Positions 1 to 7,202 of a stretch of DNA of 12,352 nucleotides are shown here, one piece after another (the first letter of the stretch is position 1; each line of letters starts with the position of its first letter). The translations under genes and the position numbers were made by a program. The notes beneath the pieces were generated by a model, which saw only the letters and a program-made list of their open reading frames with translations, was not told the DNA's origin and did not search any database. The stretch is from Rhizobium sp. (GTDB taxonomy: Bacteria; Pseudomonadota; Alphaproteobacteria; Rhizobiales; Rhizobiaceae): contig DNPN01000249.1 in NCBI GenBank assembly GCA_003501385.1, forward strand, positions 26,374-38,725, given 5' to 3'.

Positions 1-1008
1 AACCAGCTGCGCGGCCGTTCCGGTCGTCAGGGCGACCCCGGCCGCTCAAAATTCTACCTGTCGCTTCAGGATGACCTGATGCGCATTTTTGGCTCCGACC
101 GCATGGACAGCATGTTGCAAAAGCTGGGCCTGAAGGAAGGCGAAGCTATTGTGCATCCATGGATCAACAAGGCGCTGGAGCGCGCCCAGAAAAAGGTGGA
201 AGCCCGCAACTTCGACATGCGTAAAAACGTGTTGAAGTATGACGACGTGCTCAACGATCAGCGTAAGGTGATCTTCGAGCAGCGCGTGGAAATGATGGAA
301 TCGGAAGACCTGACCGAGACCATCACCGATATGCGCCACGAGCTGATTGAAACCACCGTGCGCACCCATATTCCAGAGCGCGCCTATGCCGAGCAATGGG
401 ACGTGGAAGGTTTGGCAACAGCCATTGTCACCCACCTCAATCTCGACGTTCCCGTGGCGGAATGGGCCAAGGAAGAAGGCATTGCCGAAGACGATATTGT
501 TGAGCGCCTGAAAAAGATTGCTGATGATCTGATTGCCGAGAAGACCGAGCGGTTTGGCCCGGAAATCATGGCCTATATCGAGCGCTCCGTGTTGCTGCAG
601 ACCATCGACAATCTGTGGCGCGAGCATATCGTCAATCTCGACCATCTGCGCTCCGTGGTCGGTTTCCGTGGTTACGCCCAACGCGATCCGTTGCAGGAAT
701 ACAAGGCAGAAGCGTTCGAGCTGTTTCAGGCCCTGCTGGCCAATATGCGCGAAGCCGTGACCGCACAGATGATGCGGGTGGAGATTGTGCGCGAAGCAAC
801 GCAGGAGCCAACCCTGCCCGACATGCAAGCGCATCACCTTGACCCGATGACCGGGCAAGATGAATTTGCGGCGGCAGATGTCTACGTCGCGCCGGAGAGC
901 CGAAATCCCAATGACCCAACGACCTGGGGTCGCGTGAGCCGAAATGAAGCGTGCCCTTGCGGCTCCGGCAAGAAGTACAAACATTGTCATGGTGTTCTGA
1001 CGGCTTGA
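1..1008 (+). CDS. secA: Protein translocase subunit SecA, C-terminal 335 residues (5' end outside window)
   Basis: SecA is the ATPase motor that drives unfolded preproteins through SecYEG at the inner membrane. The frame is open from base 1, so the N-terminal nucleotide-binding and preprotein-crosslinking domains lie upstream of the window. The first visible residues, QLRGRSGRQGD, are the conserved motif of the second nucleotide-binding fold with its arginine finger. The helical scaffold follows (LKYDDVLNDQRKVIFEQR, about residues 77-94). Next comes the helical wing and scaffold region around residues 198-260 (LLQTIDNLWREHIVNLDHLR, then RGYAQRDPLQEYK). The protein ends in the SEC-C zinc motif CPCGSGKKYKHCHG, which binds Zn and takes part in SecB and ribosome contacts. 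The reading frame is intact to TGA at 1006-1008. An intrinsic terminator follows, so this gene ends its transcript. Confidence 0.98.
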   Translation, partial: NQLRGRSGRQGDPGRSKFYLSLQDDLMRIFGSDRMDSMLQKLGLKEGEAIVHPWINKALERAQKKVEARNFDMRKNVLKYDDVLNDQRKVIFEQRVEMMESEDLTETITDMRHELIETTVRTHIPERAYAEQWDVEGLATAIVTHLNLDVPVAEWAKEEGIAEDDIVERLKKIADDLIAEKTERFGPEIMAYIERSVLLQTIDNLWREHIVNLDHLRSVVGFRGYAQRDPLQEYKAEAFELFQALLANMREAVTAQMMRVEIVREATQEPTLPDMQAHHLDPMTGQDEFAAADVYVAPESRNPNDPTTWGRVSRNEACPCGSGKKYKHCHGVLTA

Positions 1009-1033
1009 TTTTTTCGCTTTCACCCAAAATAGG

Positions 1034-1067
1034 ACGGGGACAGATCATTGATCTTCCCCGTTTTTTT
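1034..1067 (+). terminator. Rho-independent terminator of secA
   Basis: A 12-bp stem is visible. ACGGGGA (1034-1040) pairs with TCCCCGT (1055-1061). After a single bulged C at 1041, AGATC (1042-1046) pairs with GATCT (1050-1054) across an ATT loop. A run of seven T (1061-1067) follows at once. It starts 25 bases after the secA stop codon. Confidence 0.93.
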
Positions 1068-1141
1068 GTTCAATATTGATGGAGTTTGTTAACTTGAAAC
1101 TGACAAGACTCATATTCATCTTGGAAGAATAAAATTCGGAC

Positions 1142-1231
1142 TTCCAGACAGGCAAACGCAGAAAACATCATGGAGGCCCGATAGGCTTGCCGCAACGCTG
1201 GCATCCCCTCGTTCCAGATTGGCAATATCAG
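1142..1231. repeat. Direct repeat pair upstream of the flippase gene
   Basis: The pattern TTCCAGA-NN-GGCAA-NNN-CAG occurs at 1142-1161 and again at 1212-1231, with 15 of 20 positions identical and starts 70 bases apart. The pair lies in the non-coding stretch 1009-1254, between the secA terminator and the flippase gene. Apart from this pair and the terminator I see nothing firm there: no gene and no convincing -35/-10 pair. The repeats could be paired binding sites for a regulator, but this may be chance. Confidence 0.3.
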
Positions 1232-1254
1232 CTTGTGAGTAGTGCGTTTTGATC

Positions 1255-2658
1255 ATGCTCTTTGTCCGGACACTGGAAAGAAGCCTGCCACCCCGATTTC
1301 AGGGGCAGATGCACAGAGCTGTGACGGCTTTGACACAAGAAAATGATGTTGCTCGCGCGCAGCGCATGGCGTTGATTGCTTTTGCCATTCGCGTTGTCAG
1401 CGCTGCCATTGCCTTTCTCTCCCAGATTGTTCAAGCGCGCTTGATGGGCGATTTCGAATACGGGATTTTCGTGTTTGTCTGGGTTCTGGTGGTGTTATTT
1501 GGCAATCTGTCCTGCCTTGGCTTTCACTCAACCATTATCCGCTTTTTGCCTCAATATCAGGCCCGTAATGAAGTGGCCTCCATCCGCGGCCTCACGCTCA
1601 CCGCCCGGCTGTTTGCCATGGGTCTGGCAAGCTTTCTCACGGTCTTCGGACTGCTCGCGCTGCATATGGCAGGCGAGCATGTCGCCGCCTACTATATCAC
1701 TCCGCTGTTTCTGGGTCTGTTTGCCCTGCCGCTGATTGCCTTAGGGGATGTGCTGGATGGCACGGCGCGGGCCAATAGCTGGCCGGTGGTGGCATTGAGC
1801 CCCACCTATATCATCCGTCCTGTACTGATCCTTGCCCTTATGCTGGGGGTTGTCTGGCTGGGCGCGCCGCACACGGCCACAACCGCCATGCAGGCTGCTT
1901 TGGCGGCCACCTATATCACCACACTGGGACAACTTATTACCGTTCGCACAAGGCTGAAAAACAAGTTTTCGCGTGGGTCACGCAGGATCGAATTTCTGAC
2001 ATGGTTTCGGGTGGCAGTTCCGATTTTCTTTATCGAGGGCTTTCTGTTTCTGCTCACCAATTCCGATGTGGTGGTGGTGGGCCTGTATTTGCCACCTGAT
2101 CAGGTCGGGATTTACTTTGCGGCGGCCAAAACCATGGCGCTGGTGCAATTCGTCTATTTTGCCGTCAAGGCGGCTGCGGGTCCACGCTTTTCGGCCCTGA
2201 TGAATGGTGATGACCTGAAACCACTGGCGATCTTTGCCGGGAAAATGGCGGGCTGGTGTTTCTGGCCGTCGCTTGCCATCGGACTTTTGGTCCTGGCAGC
2301 AGGTGAAGTGCTGCTGGGCCTGTTTGGGCCAAACTTCAAGGCTGGTTATCCCTTGATGGTCATCTTGTTTACGGGCATGCTGACAAAAGCGCTGGTGGGG
2401 CCGGGTGAAGTGTTGCTGACCATGGCCGGACGACAAAACCTGTGTGTCCTACTCTATGTGATTGCACTTACCGCGAATATCGGGCTGAATGTCACTCTCA
2501 TTCCACTCTATGGCCTGAGTGGAGCCGCAATGGCGACAGCACTTGCGACATTGGTCGAAGCGCTTTTGTTGCATATTGCGGTGAGGCAGGCCCTTGGAAT
2601 TGTACTCTTCGCATTCGCCGATCCGCTTTCGCGGCTCAAAGGACAAAACCATGGCTGA
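1255..2658 (+). CDS. Polysaccharide / lipopolysaccharide flippase (Wzx-like, MOP superfamily)
   Basis: This is a polytopic membrane protein of about 467 residues made almost entirely of hydrophobic helices, with the usual size and pattern of Wzx/RfbX-type exporters (12-14 helices). After a short basic N-terminal tail, the first helix (ALIAFAIRVVSAAIAFLSQI) is followed by ARLMGDFEYGIFVFVW, the typical loop-helix signature of this family. Such proteins flip lipid-linked oligosaccharide repeat units from the cytoplasmic to the periplasmic leaflet. The substrate cannot be told from sequence. The start is uncertain. An in-frame TAG at 1240-1242 limits extension to TTG 1249 or ATG 1255, neither with a good ribosome site, while ATG 1309 has AGGGG three bases before it. 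I chose 1255 because the LERSLPPRF stretch looks coding. The 3' end overlaps the next gene by 8 bases, so the two are probably translated together. No glycosyltransferase lies nearby. Confidence 0.85.
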   Translation: MLFVRTLERSLPPRFQGQMHRAVTALTQENDVARAQRMALIAFAIRVVSAAIAFLSQIVQARLMGDFEYGIFVFVWVLVVLFGNLSCLGFHSTIIRFLPQYQARNEVASIRGLTLTARLFAMGLASFLTVFGLLALHMAGEHVAAYYITPLFLGLFALPLIALGDVLDGTARANSWPVVALSPTYIIRPVLILALMLGVVWLGAPHTATTAMQAALAATYITTLGQLITVRTRLKNKFSRGSRRIEFLTWFRVAVPIFFIEGFLFLLTNSDVVVVGLYLPPDQVGIYFAAAKTMALVQFVYFAVKAAAGPRFSALMNGDDLKPLAIFAGKMAGWCFWPSLAIGLLVLAAGEVLLGLFGPNFKAGYPLMVILFTGMLTKALVGPGEVLLTMAGRQNLCVLLYVIALTANIGLNVTLIPLYGLSGAAMATALATLVEALLLHIAVRQALGIVLFAFADPLSRLKGQNHG

Positions 2659-3937
2659 GATAAATCTGTCTATCGTCAACATGGAAAGCAGTGCTGCGCC
2701 AGATCCAGGCCCGCCGCCTGCAAACAGACCTGTGCCGACCGCCCCGCCTGCGGATGGGCAAATTGCCGTTGGACGCCCTGGCCGACAGCTGTGGCTGTAT
2801 CCGCGACAGGCGAGCTATGATCTCGAAGCAGAAATGGATTTTCTGACGCATAGAGCGTTAGAGCAGAATGTATTTTTCTCCGCACGGTTTCTGGCCCCCG
2901 CCATTCCCCGTCTGGATGAACGTCAGGTGCGCACCGCCCTGATCCGCGACGATCGGCAAGGCAAAAGTCGAATCCGTTTGTTGATGCCTTTCTCCATCGA
3001 AAAACCCGGCTTTGCCATGGGGCCATCGATTCTACGGGTCTGGTCCAATCCTTTTGGCCCGCTCGGCACCCCGCTGGTCGATGCCGAGGATGCGGCGGAA
3101 ACCATCGATAACCTGCTGGAGGCGCTGGGCAATCCGGCCAGTAAATTGCCGGGTGTTATTGTTTTGCCTGACCTGCGCATGAACGGACCCGTGACCCAAT
3201 TGCTGCGTGCCGTGGCAATCAATCGCGATTTGCCGTTAACGGTGACTGATCTTTCAAAACGCCCTATGCTCGACAGTCTCGAGGATGGCCAGACCTATCT
3301 GGCACAATCCGTTGGCAAGTCGCATTTGCGCGAGATGCGCCGGCAGATGCGGCTTTTGCAAGCCCATGGCACGATAGACTATTCGGTTGCCCGCCAGCCA
3401 CGCGAGATCGAAGCCCGGATGGAAGAGTTTCTGACGCTGGAAGCCAGCGGCTGGAAAGGGCGCAAGCGCACGGCGATGGTGATGGACCGGCTGCGGGCCG
3501 CCTTTGCCCGCGAAGCGGTTGCCAATCTTTCCGAGCGCGATGGTGTGCGCATCCACACGCTGGATCTCAATGGCCGCGCTATTGCATCAATGATTGTGTT
3601 CATCATGGGTGGCGAGGCCTACACTTGGAAAACCGCCTATGATGAAGCTTACGCCCGCTACTCGCCGGGCAAGCTGCTCACCGGCCGTTTGACCGAGTGG
3701 CATCTGGACGATGCCAATATCGTGCGCACCGATTCCTGTGCCGTGCCGGACCACCCGATCATGAGCAGGCTCTGGCGGGAGCGGGAAGAGATGGGCACGC
3801 TGGTGATTGGCCTGAAACGCAACAGCGACCGCGACGTGCGTCAGGCCGCAGCGCAGCTGCACCTCTATCGCAACACCCGCAACATTGCCCGAATCTTGCG
3901 TGACAAGGTTTTGGGACGGCGCAAAAAAGACGGCTGA
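2651..3937 (+). CDS. GNAT / FemAB-like acetyltransferase, BcsL/CelD type
   Basis: This 428-residue soluble protein has no signal peptide. The start at 2651 is supported by AAAGGA (2638-2643) seven bases upstream, and it overlaps the flippase stop by 8 bases. Residues about 12-40 are proline-rich and probably disordered (PDPGPPPANRPVPTAPP). The C-terminal half carries the signature of the acetyltransferase domain linked to cellulose and exopolysaccharide loci (Pfam Acetyltransf_6 type). It includes KSHLREMRRQMRLL near residue 222, a LEASGWKGR motif near 262, then IASMIVFIMGGEAYTWKTAYDEAYARYSPG, the acyl-CoA-binding GNAT core. Proteins of this type are thought to acylate sugars or peptides. With the coupled flippase, O- or N-acetylation of an exported polysaccharide is a reasonable inference, but the substrate is unknown. 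It ends 21 bases from the convergent acyl-CoA synthetase gene, with no obvious terminator between. Confidence 0.85.
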   Translation: MAEINLSIVNMESSAAPDPGPPPANRPVPTAPPADGQIAVGRPGRQLWLYPRQASYDLEAEMDFLTHRALEQNVFFSARFLAPAIPRLDERQVRTALIRDDRQGKSRIRLLMPFSIEKPGFAMGPSILRVWSNPFGPLGTPLVDAEDAAETIDNLLEALGNPASKLPGVIVLPDLRMNGPVTQLLRAVAINRDLPLTVTDLSKRPMLDSLEDGQTYLAQSVGKSHLREMRRQMRLLQAHGTIDYSVARQPREIEARMEEFLTLEASGWKGRKRTAMVMDRLRAAFAREAVANLSERDGVRIHTLDLNGRAIASMIVFIMGGEAYTWKTAYDEAYARYSPGKLLTGRLTEWHLDDANIVRTDSCAVPDHPIMSRLWREREEMGTLVIGLKRNSDRDVRQAAAQLHLYRNTRNIARILRDKVLGRRKKDG

Positions 3938-3958
3938 AACAGCGCGGGGTCAGGCCTC

Positions 3959-5608
3959 TTACCCTACTGCGGTTTTGCGCAACACGATGTCATCACGCTC
4001 GCGCAAGGCCCTTCGGATCACCTTGCCGCTGGTGGTGAGCGGCATATCGTGAATAAACGCCACCTCGCGCGGATATTCGTGCATGGACAGGCGCTGCTTG
4101 ACCCAATTGGCAATATCTGCCGCCAAGGCATCGCTGGGTACGTAGTTATCCGCCAACACCACATAGGCCTTGACGATTTCGGTGCGCAGCGCATCGGGCT
4201 TGCCCACCGCGGCAGCCAGACGCACGGCGGGATGGGCGATCAGACAATCTTCAATCTCAGTGGGGCCAATCCGATAGCCGGATGAGGTGATCACATCATC
4301 ATCGCGTCCAAAAAACTCAACATAACCGTGTGCATCCTGACGGCCGAGATCGCCAGTCAGCATCCAATCGCCCACGAATTTTTGCGCTGTCGCTTTGGGG
4401 TCGTTCCAATATTCCAGAAACATCACCGGATCAGGCCTTGCAACCGCCACCTGCCCGATTTGCCCCGCAGGCAAGACACGGCCCTGCGCATCAATAATCG
4501 CCACCCGATGTCCTGGCACGGCCTTGCCAATGGCTCCCGCCTTTGTCACCCCCAGATTGGCGGCAGAGGACAGCACGAAATTACACTCGGTCTGACCATA
4601 AAACTCGTTGGGCGTAATCCCGAGCGCAGACTTGACCCATTCATAGGTTTCACGGCCCAGCGATTCACCCGCAGAGCCAATGGTGCGCAGCACCAGATCA
4701 TAGTGGGCACGGGGATTTTCAACCGTTTTCAACAAACGCAAAGCCGTGGGTGGGATGAAGACGTTGCGCACCTTCATCTCCGCCATGATTCGAAATGCCA
4801 TATGCGGATCAAACTTTTGCGCAGGCGACGAGACAACCGGTACACCCAGCATCAAGGCTGGCATCAACACATTCAAAAGCCCGCCCGCCCAAGCCCAATC
4901 CGATGGCGTCCAGATCTTGTCACCCGGCTGCGGCAGTCCCTCATGAGCAAACTGAAAGCCTGGAATATGACCCGCCAACACCCGATGGCCGTGCAGGGCA
5001 CCCTTGGCGGCACCCGTGGTCCCAGAGGTGAAAATCATCAAGGCAGGATCGTCAGGGCCGCTCTCTGGACCATGAAAATCGGCAGAGCCCTGATCACACA
5101 GCTCATCAAAACTGAGCACACCGTTGTGCGCATCACCGGTGGAGATGAAATGGTGCAGATCAGGAAGGCTGGCGCGAATATCCAGCACCTTTGAGAGCCC
5201 AAAGGCATTGGTGACAATCGCAGTGGCTCCCGACACCTTCAGGCGATGTTCCAGCGCATCGACGCCAAACAACAATGCCAGCGGCACCGCGATGGCACCC
5301 AGTTTATAGATCGCCACATGGGCAATCACCGTCTCGAACCCTTGCGGCAGTAAAAGCGCCACCCGGTCCCCGGCGCGAACACCAATCCTGTGAAGACTAT
5401 CGGCAAAAGCCGAGGACCGTTGCGCCAATTCGCCATAGGTCAGGAATTGATGCGCACCATCGGGCGAAAAATGCTCAAGACAGACACGCTGCGGTTCACC
5501 CGCAGCCCAATCGTCCGACACCACCCGCCCCATATTGAAAGAGGCCGGGATCTGCCAGGAAAACCCATGATAGAGCGCATCGTAAGAGGCTGCGGCAGGC
5601 AAAAACAT
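3959..5608 (-). CDS. AMP-forming acyl-CoA synthetase (ANL / AMP-binding superfamily)
   Basis: This enzyme of 549 residues activates a carboxylic acid with ATP to an acyl-adenylate and transfers it to CoA. All core motifs are present: the P-loop-like MIFTSGTTGAAKG (191-203), FYGQTE (336-341), TGDLG (418-422), the hinge and CoA-domain segment GRDDDVITSSGYRIGPTEIE (434-453), and the catalytic lysine in TSGKVIRR (K529). It resembles the acetyl-CoA / medium-chain (ACSM-like) branch more than long-chain FadD, but substrate specificity cannot be read from sequence. The N-terminus MFLPAAASYDALYHGFSW fits the family and supports the 5608 start, although no clear Shine-Dalgarno sequence precedes it. 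A perfect inverted repeat lies 12-35 bases upstream. The gene stands alone on the minus strand, between a tRNA gene and a convergent neighbour. Confidence 0.93.
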   Translation of the reverse strand: MFLPAAASYDALYHGFSWQIPASFNMGRVVSDDWAAGEPQRVCLEHFSPDGAHQFLTYGELAQRSSAFADSLHRIGVRAGDRVALLLPQGFETVIAHVAIYKLGAIAVPLALLFGVDALEHRLKVSGATAIVTNAFGLSKVLDIRASLPDLHHFISTGDAHNGVLSFDELCDQGSADFHGPESGPDDPALMIFTSGTTGAAKGALHGHRVLAGHIPGFQFAHEGLPQPGDKIWTPSDWAWAGGLLNVLMPALMLGVPVVSSPAQKFDPHMAFRIMAEMKVRNVFIPPTALRLLKTVENPRAHYDLVLRTIGSAGESLGRETYEWVKSALGITPNEFYGQTECNFVLSSAANLGVTKAGAIGKAVPGHRVAIIDAQGRVLPAGQIGQVAVARPDPVMFLEYWNDPKATAQKFVGDWMLTGDLGRQDAHGYVEFFGRDDDVITSSGYRIGPTEIEDCLIAHPAVRLAAAVGKPDALRTEIVKAYVVLADNYVPSDALAADIANWVKQRLSMHEYPREVAFIHDMPLTTSGKVIRRALRERDDIVLRKTAVG

Positions 5609-5620
5609 CAGTGCAAATCC

Positions 5621-5643
5621 ATGTTATCGCAGCAAAATAACAT
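5621..5643. promoter_or_regulatory. Perfect inverted repeat (7-9-7) upstream of the acyl-CoA synthetase gene
   Basis: ATGTTAT (5621-5627) and ATAACAT (5637-5643) are exact reverse complements separated by nine bases. The repeat ends 12 bases before the start codon at 5608 and covers a possible -10 box (5634-5639). This is the size and place expected of a repressor operator for a dimeric regulator. An RNA hairpin in the 5' leader is the alternative reading. Confidence 0.45.
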
Positions 5644-5662
5644 CGTCTTCGCACATGCACAA
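5634..5662 (-). promoter_or_regulatory. Candidate sigma-70 promoter for the acyl-CoA synthetase gene
   Basis: Read on the minus strand, TTGTGC (-35, at 5657-5662) and TATTTT (-10, at 5634-5639) are separated by 17 bases. The boxes match the consensus at only three and four of six positions. Support comes mainly from position and from overlap with the inverted repeat. Confidence 0.3.
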
Positions 5663-5694
5663 TAAAAAGCGTGGCGCAGCCAAAGCCGTGACGC

Positions 5695-5715
5695 AAAAAA
5701 TGCGCTTGCTCAAGC
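5695..5715 (-). terminator. Possible weak terminator of the tRNA-Leu gene
   Basis: On the minus strand, downstream of the tRNA, GCTTG and CAAGC (5704-5715) form a short stem with a very tight loop. A GCA and six T (5695-5700) follow. The two-base loop makes it a poor hairpin, so this is tentative. Confidence 0.3.
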
Positions 5716-5738
5716 AAAAATGATAGGGTGAAGATCAA

Positions 5739-5823
5739 TGGTGCCCCTTGCCGGAATCGAACCAGCACTCCTCTCGGAACCTGATTTTGAGTCAGGCGCG
5801 TCTACCAATTCCGCCAAAGGGGC
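5739..5823 (-). tRNA. tRNA-Leu (anticodon CAA)
   Basis: On the minus strand the 85-base gene folds as a class II tRNA. The acceptor stem GCCCCTT pairs with AAGGGGC. The anticodon stem CCTGA/TCAGG encloses the loop CTCAAAA, with anticodon CAA at 5787-5789. The long variable arm typical of leucine tRNAs is present (around GGTTCCGAGAGGAGT). The T arm GCTGG-TTCGATT-CCGGC is intact, and the 3' CCA is encoded (5739-5741). It reads UUG codons. No attachment-site duplication or integrase lies beside it. Confidence 0.97.
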
Positions 5824-5840
5824 CTTAAGGATGTGCACGA

Positions 5841-5868
5841 ACTACATGCAGAATGGGGTGTCGGTCAA
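5841..5868 (-). promoter_or_regulatory. Candidate promoter of tRNA-Leu
   Basis: On the minus strand TTGACC (5863-5868) and TGTAGT (5841-5846) are 16 bases apart, placed about 18 bases upstream of the mature tRNA 5' end at 5823. The -35 box is good and the -10 box is fair (four of six). Confidence 0.4.
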
Positions 5869-5905
5869 CCGGGTTTTTGGATTTTTTTTCATTTCACGGA
5901 AAAGT

Positions 5906-5920
5906 TTGCCACAATGGCAA
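5906..5920. repeat. Short perfect inverted repeat in the tRNA-Leu / yqaA intergenic region
   Basis: TTGCCA and TGGCAA are exact reverse complements separated by CAA. The repeat lies between the divergent tRNA-Leu and YqaA genes (non-coding 5824-6049). It could be a small operator or hairpin. A run of eight T at 5882-5889 lies nearby but has no stem before it. I see no other feature in this region and no convincing promoter for the YqaA gene. Confidence 0.25.
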
Positions 5921-6049
5921 CAATGCTCAATCGGTCGCATTTACACCTCTTGACGCTTTGCGCATAAAGACCTGCGCGTTGCACCATCGTGTTTTACCCA
6001 GCAAAACAGGGGCGAACGCGCCTTTGACTACGAACCAAAAGGAATAAAA

Positions 6050-6640
6050 ATGCTGCGACGCCTCTACGATTGGACCATGTCGCTTGCCGCGCGCAAATCG
6101 GCAGAAGTCTGGCTCGGCATTATTTCCTTTGTGGAAAGCTCAGTGTTTCTGGTGCCAGCCGATGTGTTGTTTTTGCCCATGGCATTGGCCAAGCCCGAAA
6201 AAGTCTGGCGCTACGCCGCTATTGCCACCATCACATCTGTGCTCGGCGGTATCGCCGGTTGGGTTCTCGGCTATTACGCCTATGAAAGTCTGGCGCGACC
6301 GATTCTGGAATTTTACGGCAAGGCCGACGCTTTTGATCAGCTGCGCCAATCCGTCAATTATGAAACCATCGTGCTGCTGCTGGTCACATCTGGCCTTGCG
6401 CATCTTCCGCCCATCAAGATTGTCACCATCCTTTCAGGCGTGGTGCATGTGAACATCTGGCTGTTCATTGTCTCTGCCATTGTGGCGCGCGGTGCGCGGT
6501 TTTTCTTTCTGGCGTGGCTGCTTCAGCGCTATGGCGAGCCAATCCGTGACTTTATCGAAAAGCGGCTTGGTCTGATTGCCGCCGCCTGCGCCGGTGTGCT
6601 GATTGTCTTGTATGCCGCCTTTCACGTTCTCGCCCGTTGA
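6050..6640 (+). CDS. YqaA / DedA-family (SNARE-associated) inner-membrane protein
   Basis: A 196-residue integral membrane protein. The start is well supported by AAAAGGA (6037-6043), six bases before the ATG. The segment ISFVESSVFLVPADVLFLPMALAKP (about 25-49) is the re-entrant, acidic-residue helix typical of DedA/VTT-like proteins. The matching second half has LAHLPPIKIVTILSGVVHV (116-134) and IVARGARFFFLAWLLQRYG (144-162). A last hydrophobic helix ends the protein. Larger DedA relatives are linked to membrane homeostasis, and some to undecaprenyl-phosphate or phospholipid recycling. The role of the short YqaA branch is not established, so no substrate is assigned. The dsbB start follows 15 bases after the stop, so the two are probably cotranscribed. 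Confidence 0.88.
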   Translation: MLRRLYDWTMSLAARKSAEVWLGIISFVESSVFLVPADVLFLPMALAKPEKVWRYAAIATITSVLGGIAGWVLGYYAYESLARPILEFYGKADAFDQLRQSVNYETIVLLLVTSGLAHLPPIKIVTILSGVVHVNIWLFIVSAIVARGARFFFLAWLLQRYGEPIRDFIEKRLGLIAAACAGVLIVLYAAFHVLAR

Positions 6641-6655
6641 GAACAGGAGATCTCT

Positions 6656-7168
6656 ATGAACGTTGCTCTTTCTTTCCGCTCCGGCCTCGCCACTGCCGCC
6701 CTTTTGGTGCTGGGCATGGCAACAGTGATTGGCTCTGCGCTGGCTTTTGAATATATCGGCGGTTATATCCCGTGCGAGCTGTGTCTGTTGCAGCGCAAGC
6801 CCTATTATATCGGACTGGTGATTGGCGTGATCACCTTGATCACCATTGCTTTGCGTCTGCCAACCCGTGTTACCAAAAGCCTCATTCTGCTGCTGGGCGT
6901 GATCATGATCGTCAGCACCGGGCTTGGCGTGTATCACGCCGGTGTGGAATGGCATTTCTGGGAAGGCCCAAGCGCTTGTTCTGCCACCTCGGGCGCAGGC
7001 TTTACCGGCACCGGCGACATTCTGGGTCAGCTCAACAGCTTCAAAGGCCCATCTTGCACAGAAGCAGCGCTTCGGATTTTCGGCGTGTCGCTGGCGGGCT
7101 GGAATGTTGTGACAAGCCTGATCCTTGCCGGAATTGCGTTTTTGGGCGCAAAGCGGATTGGCAATTGA
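6656..7168 (+). CDS. dsbB: Disulfide bond formation protein DsbB
   Basis: A 170-residue membrane protein with four predicted helices. DsbB reoxidises the periplasmic oxidase DsbA and passes the electrons to quinone. Both redox cysteine pairs are visible: the first loop has C40-E-L-C43 in GGYIPCELCLLQRKPYY, and the second periplasmic loop has C108 (WEGPSACSATSG) and C134 (KGPSCTEAALRIFG). The GVYHAGVEWHFWEGPSAC segment is typical of alphaproteobacterial members. ATG 6656 has AGGAG about five bases upstream in the 15-base gap after the YqaA gene. No dsbA lies in the window. A strong hairpin follows the stop and separates it from the convergent HNH gene. Confidence 0.95.
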   Translation: MNVALSFRSGLATAALLVLGMATVIGSALAFEYIGGYIPCELCLLQRKPYYIGLVIGVITLITIALRLPTRVTKSLILLLGVIMIVSTGLGVYHAGVEWHFWEGPSACSATSGAGFTGTGDILGQLNSFKGPSCTEAALRIFGVSLAGWNVVTSLILAGIAFLGAKRIGN

Positions 7169-7176
7169 GGTTCACA

Positions 7177-7200
7177 GTCAGCGCAGCAATCTGCGCTGAC
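7177..7200. terminator. Perfect 10-bp hairpin between convergent dsbB and HNH genes
   Basis: GTCAGCGCAG (7177-7186) and CTGCGCTGAC (7191-7200) are exact reverse complements around a CAAT loop. The hairpin fills almost all of the 34-base gap between two convergent stop codons. No T-run follows on either strand. It may act as a bidirectional 3'-end or transcript-stabilising structure rather than a classical intrinsic terminator. Confidence 0.65.
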
Positions 7201-7202
7201 AA

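Noticed and set aside
46..1023. Long minus-strand open frame of 325 codons opposite secA
   Set aside because: It is wholly antisense to a clear SecA reading frame. Its translation is rich in His, Gly and Phe and has no recognisable domain, as expected from GC-rich shadow frames.
1081..1122. Promoter for the flippase gene (TTGTTA with CATATT, or TTGAAA with TATTCA)
   Set aside because: Spacings are 19 and about 12-13 bases, and each box is weak. There is no reliable pair.
2594..2650. Earlier start for the acetyltransferase gene, 19 codons upstream
   Set aside because: It would overlap the flippase gene by 65 bases and has no good ribosome site, whereas ATG 2651 follows AAAGGA at ideal spacing.
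4328..5194. Plus-strand open frame of 288 codons opposite the acyl-CoA synthetase gene
   Set aside because: It is an antisense shadow. The translation has very high Arg/His/Gln content, no domain and no ribosome site, while the minus strand carries all ANL motifs.
5739..5823. tRNA-Leu as an integration site for a mobile element
   Set aside because: No integrase, no repeated tRNA 3' end and no shift in composition are visible on either side.
5950..5978. Sigma-70 promoter for the YqaA gene from TTGACG at 5950
   Set aside because: No acceptable -10 box lies 16-18 bases downstream.
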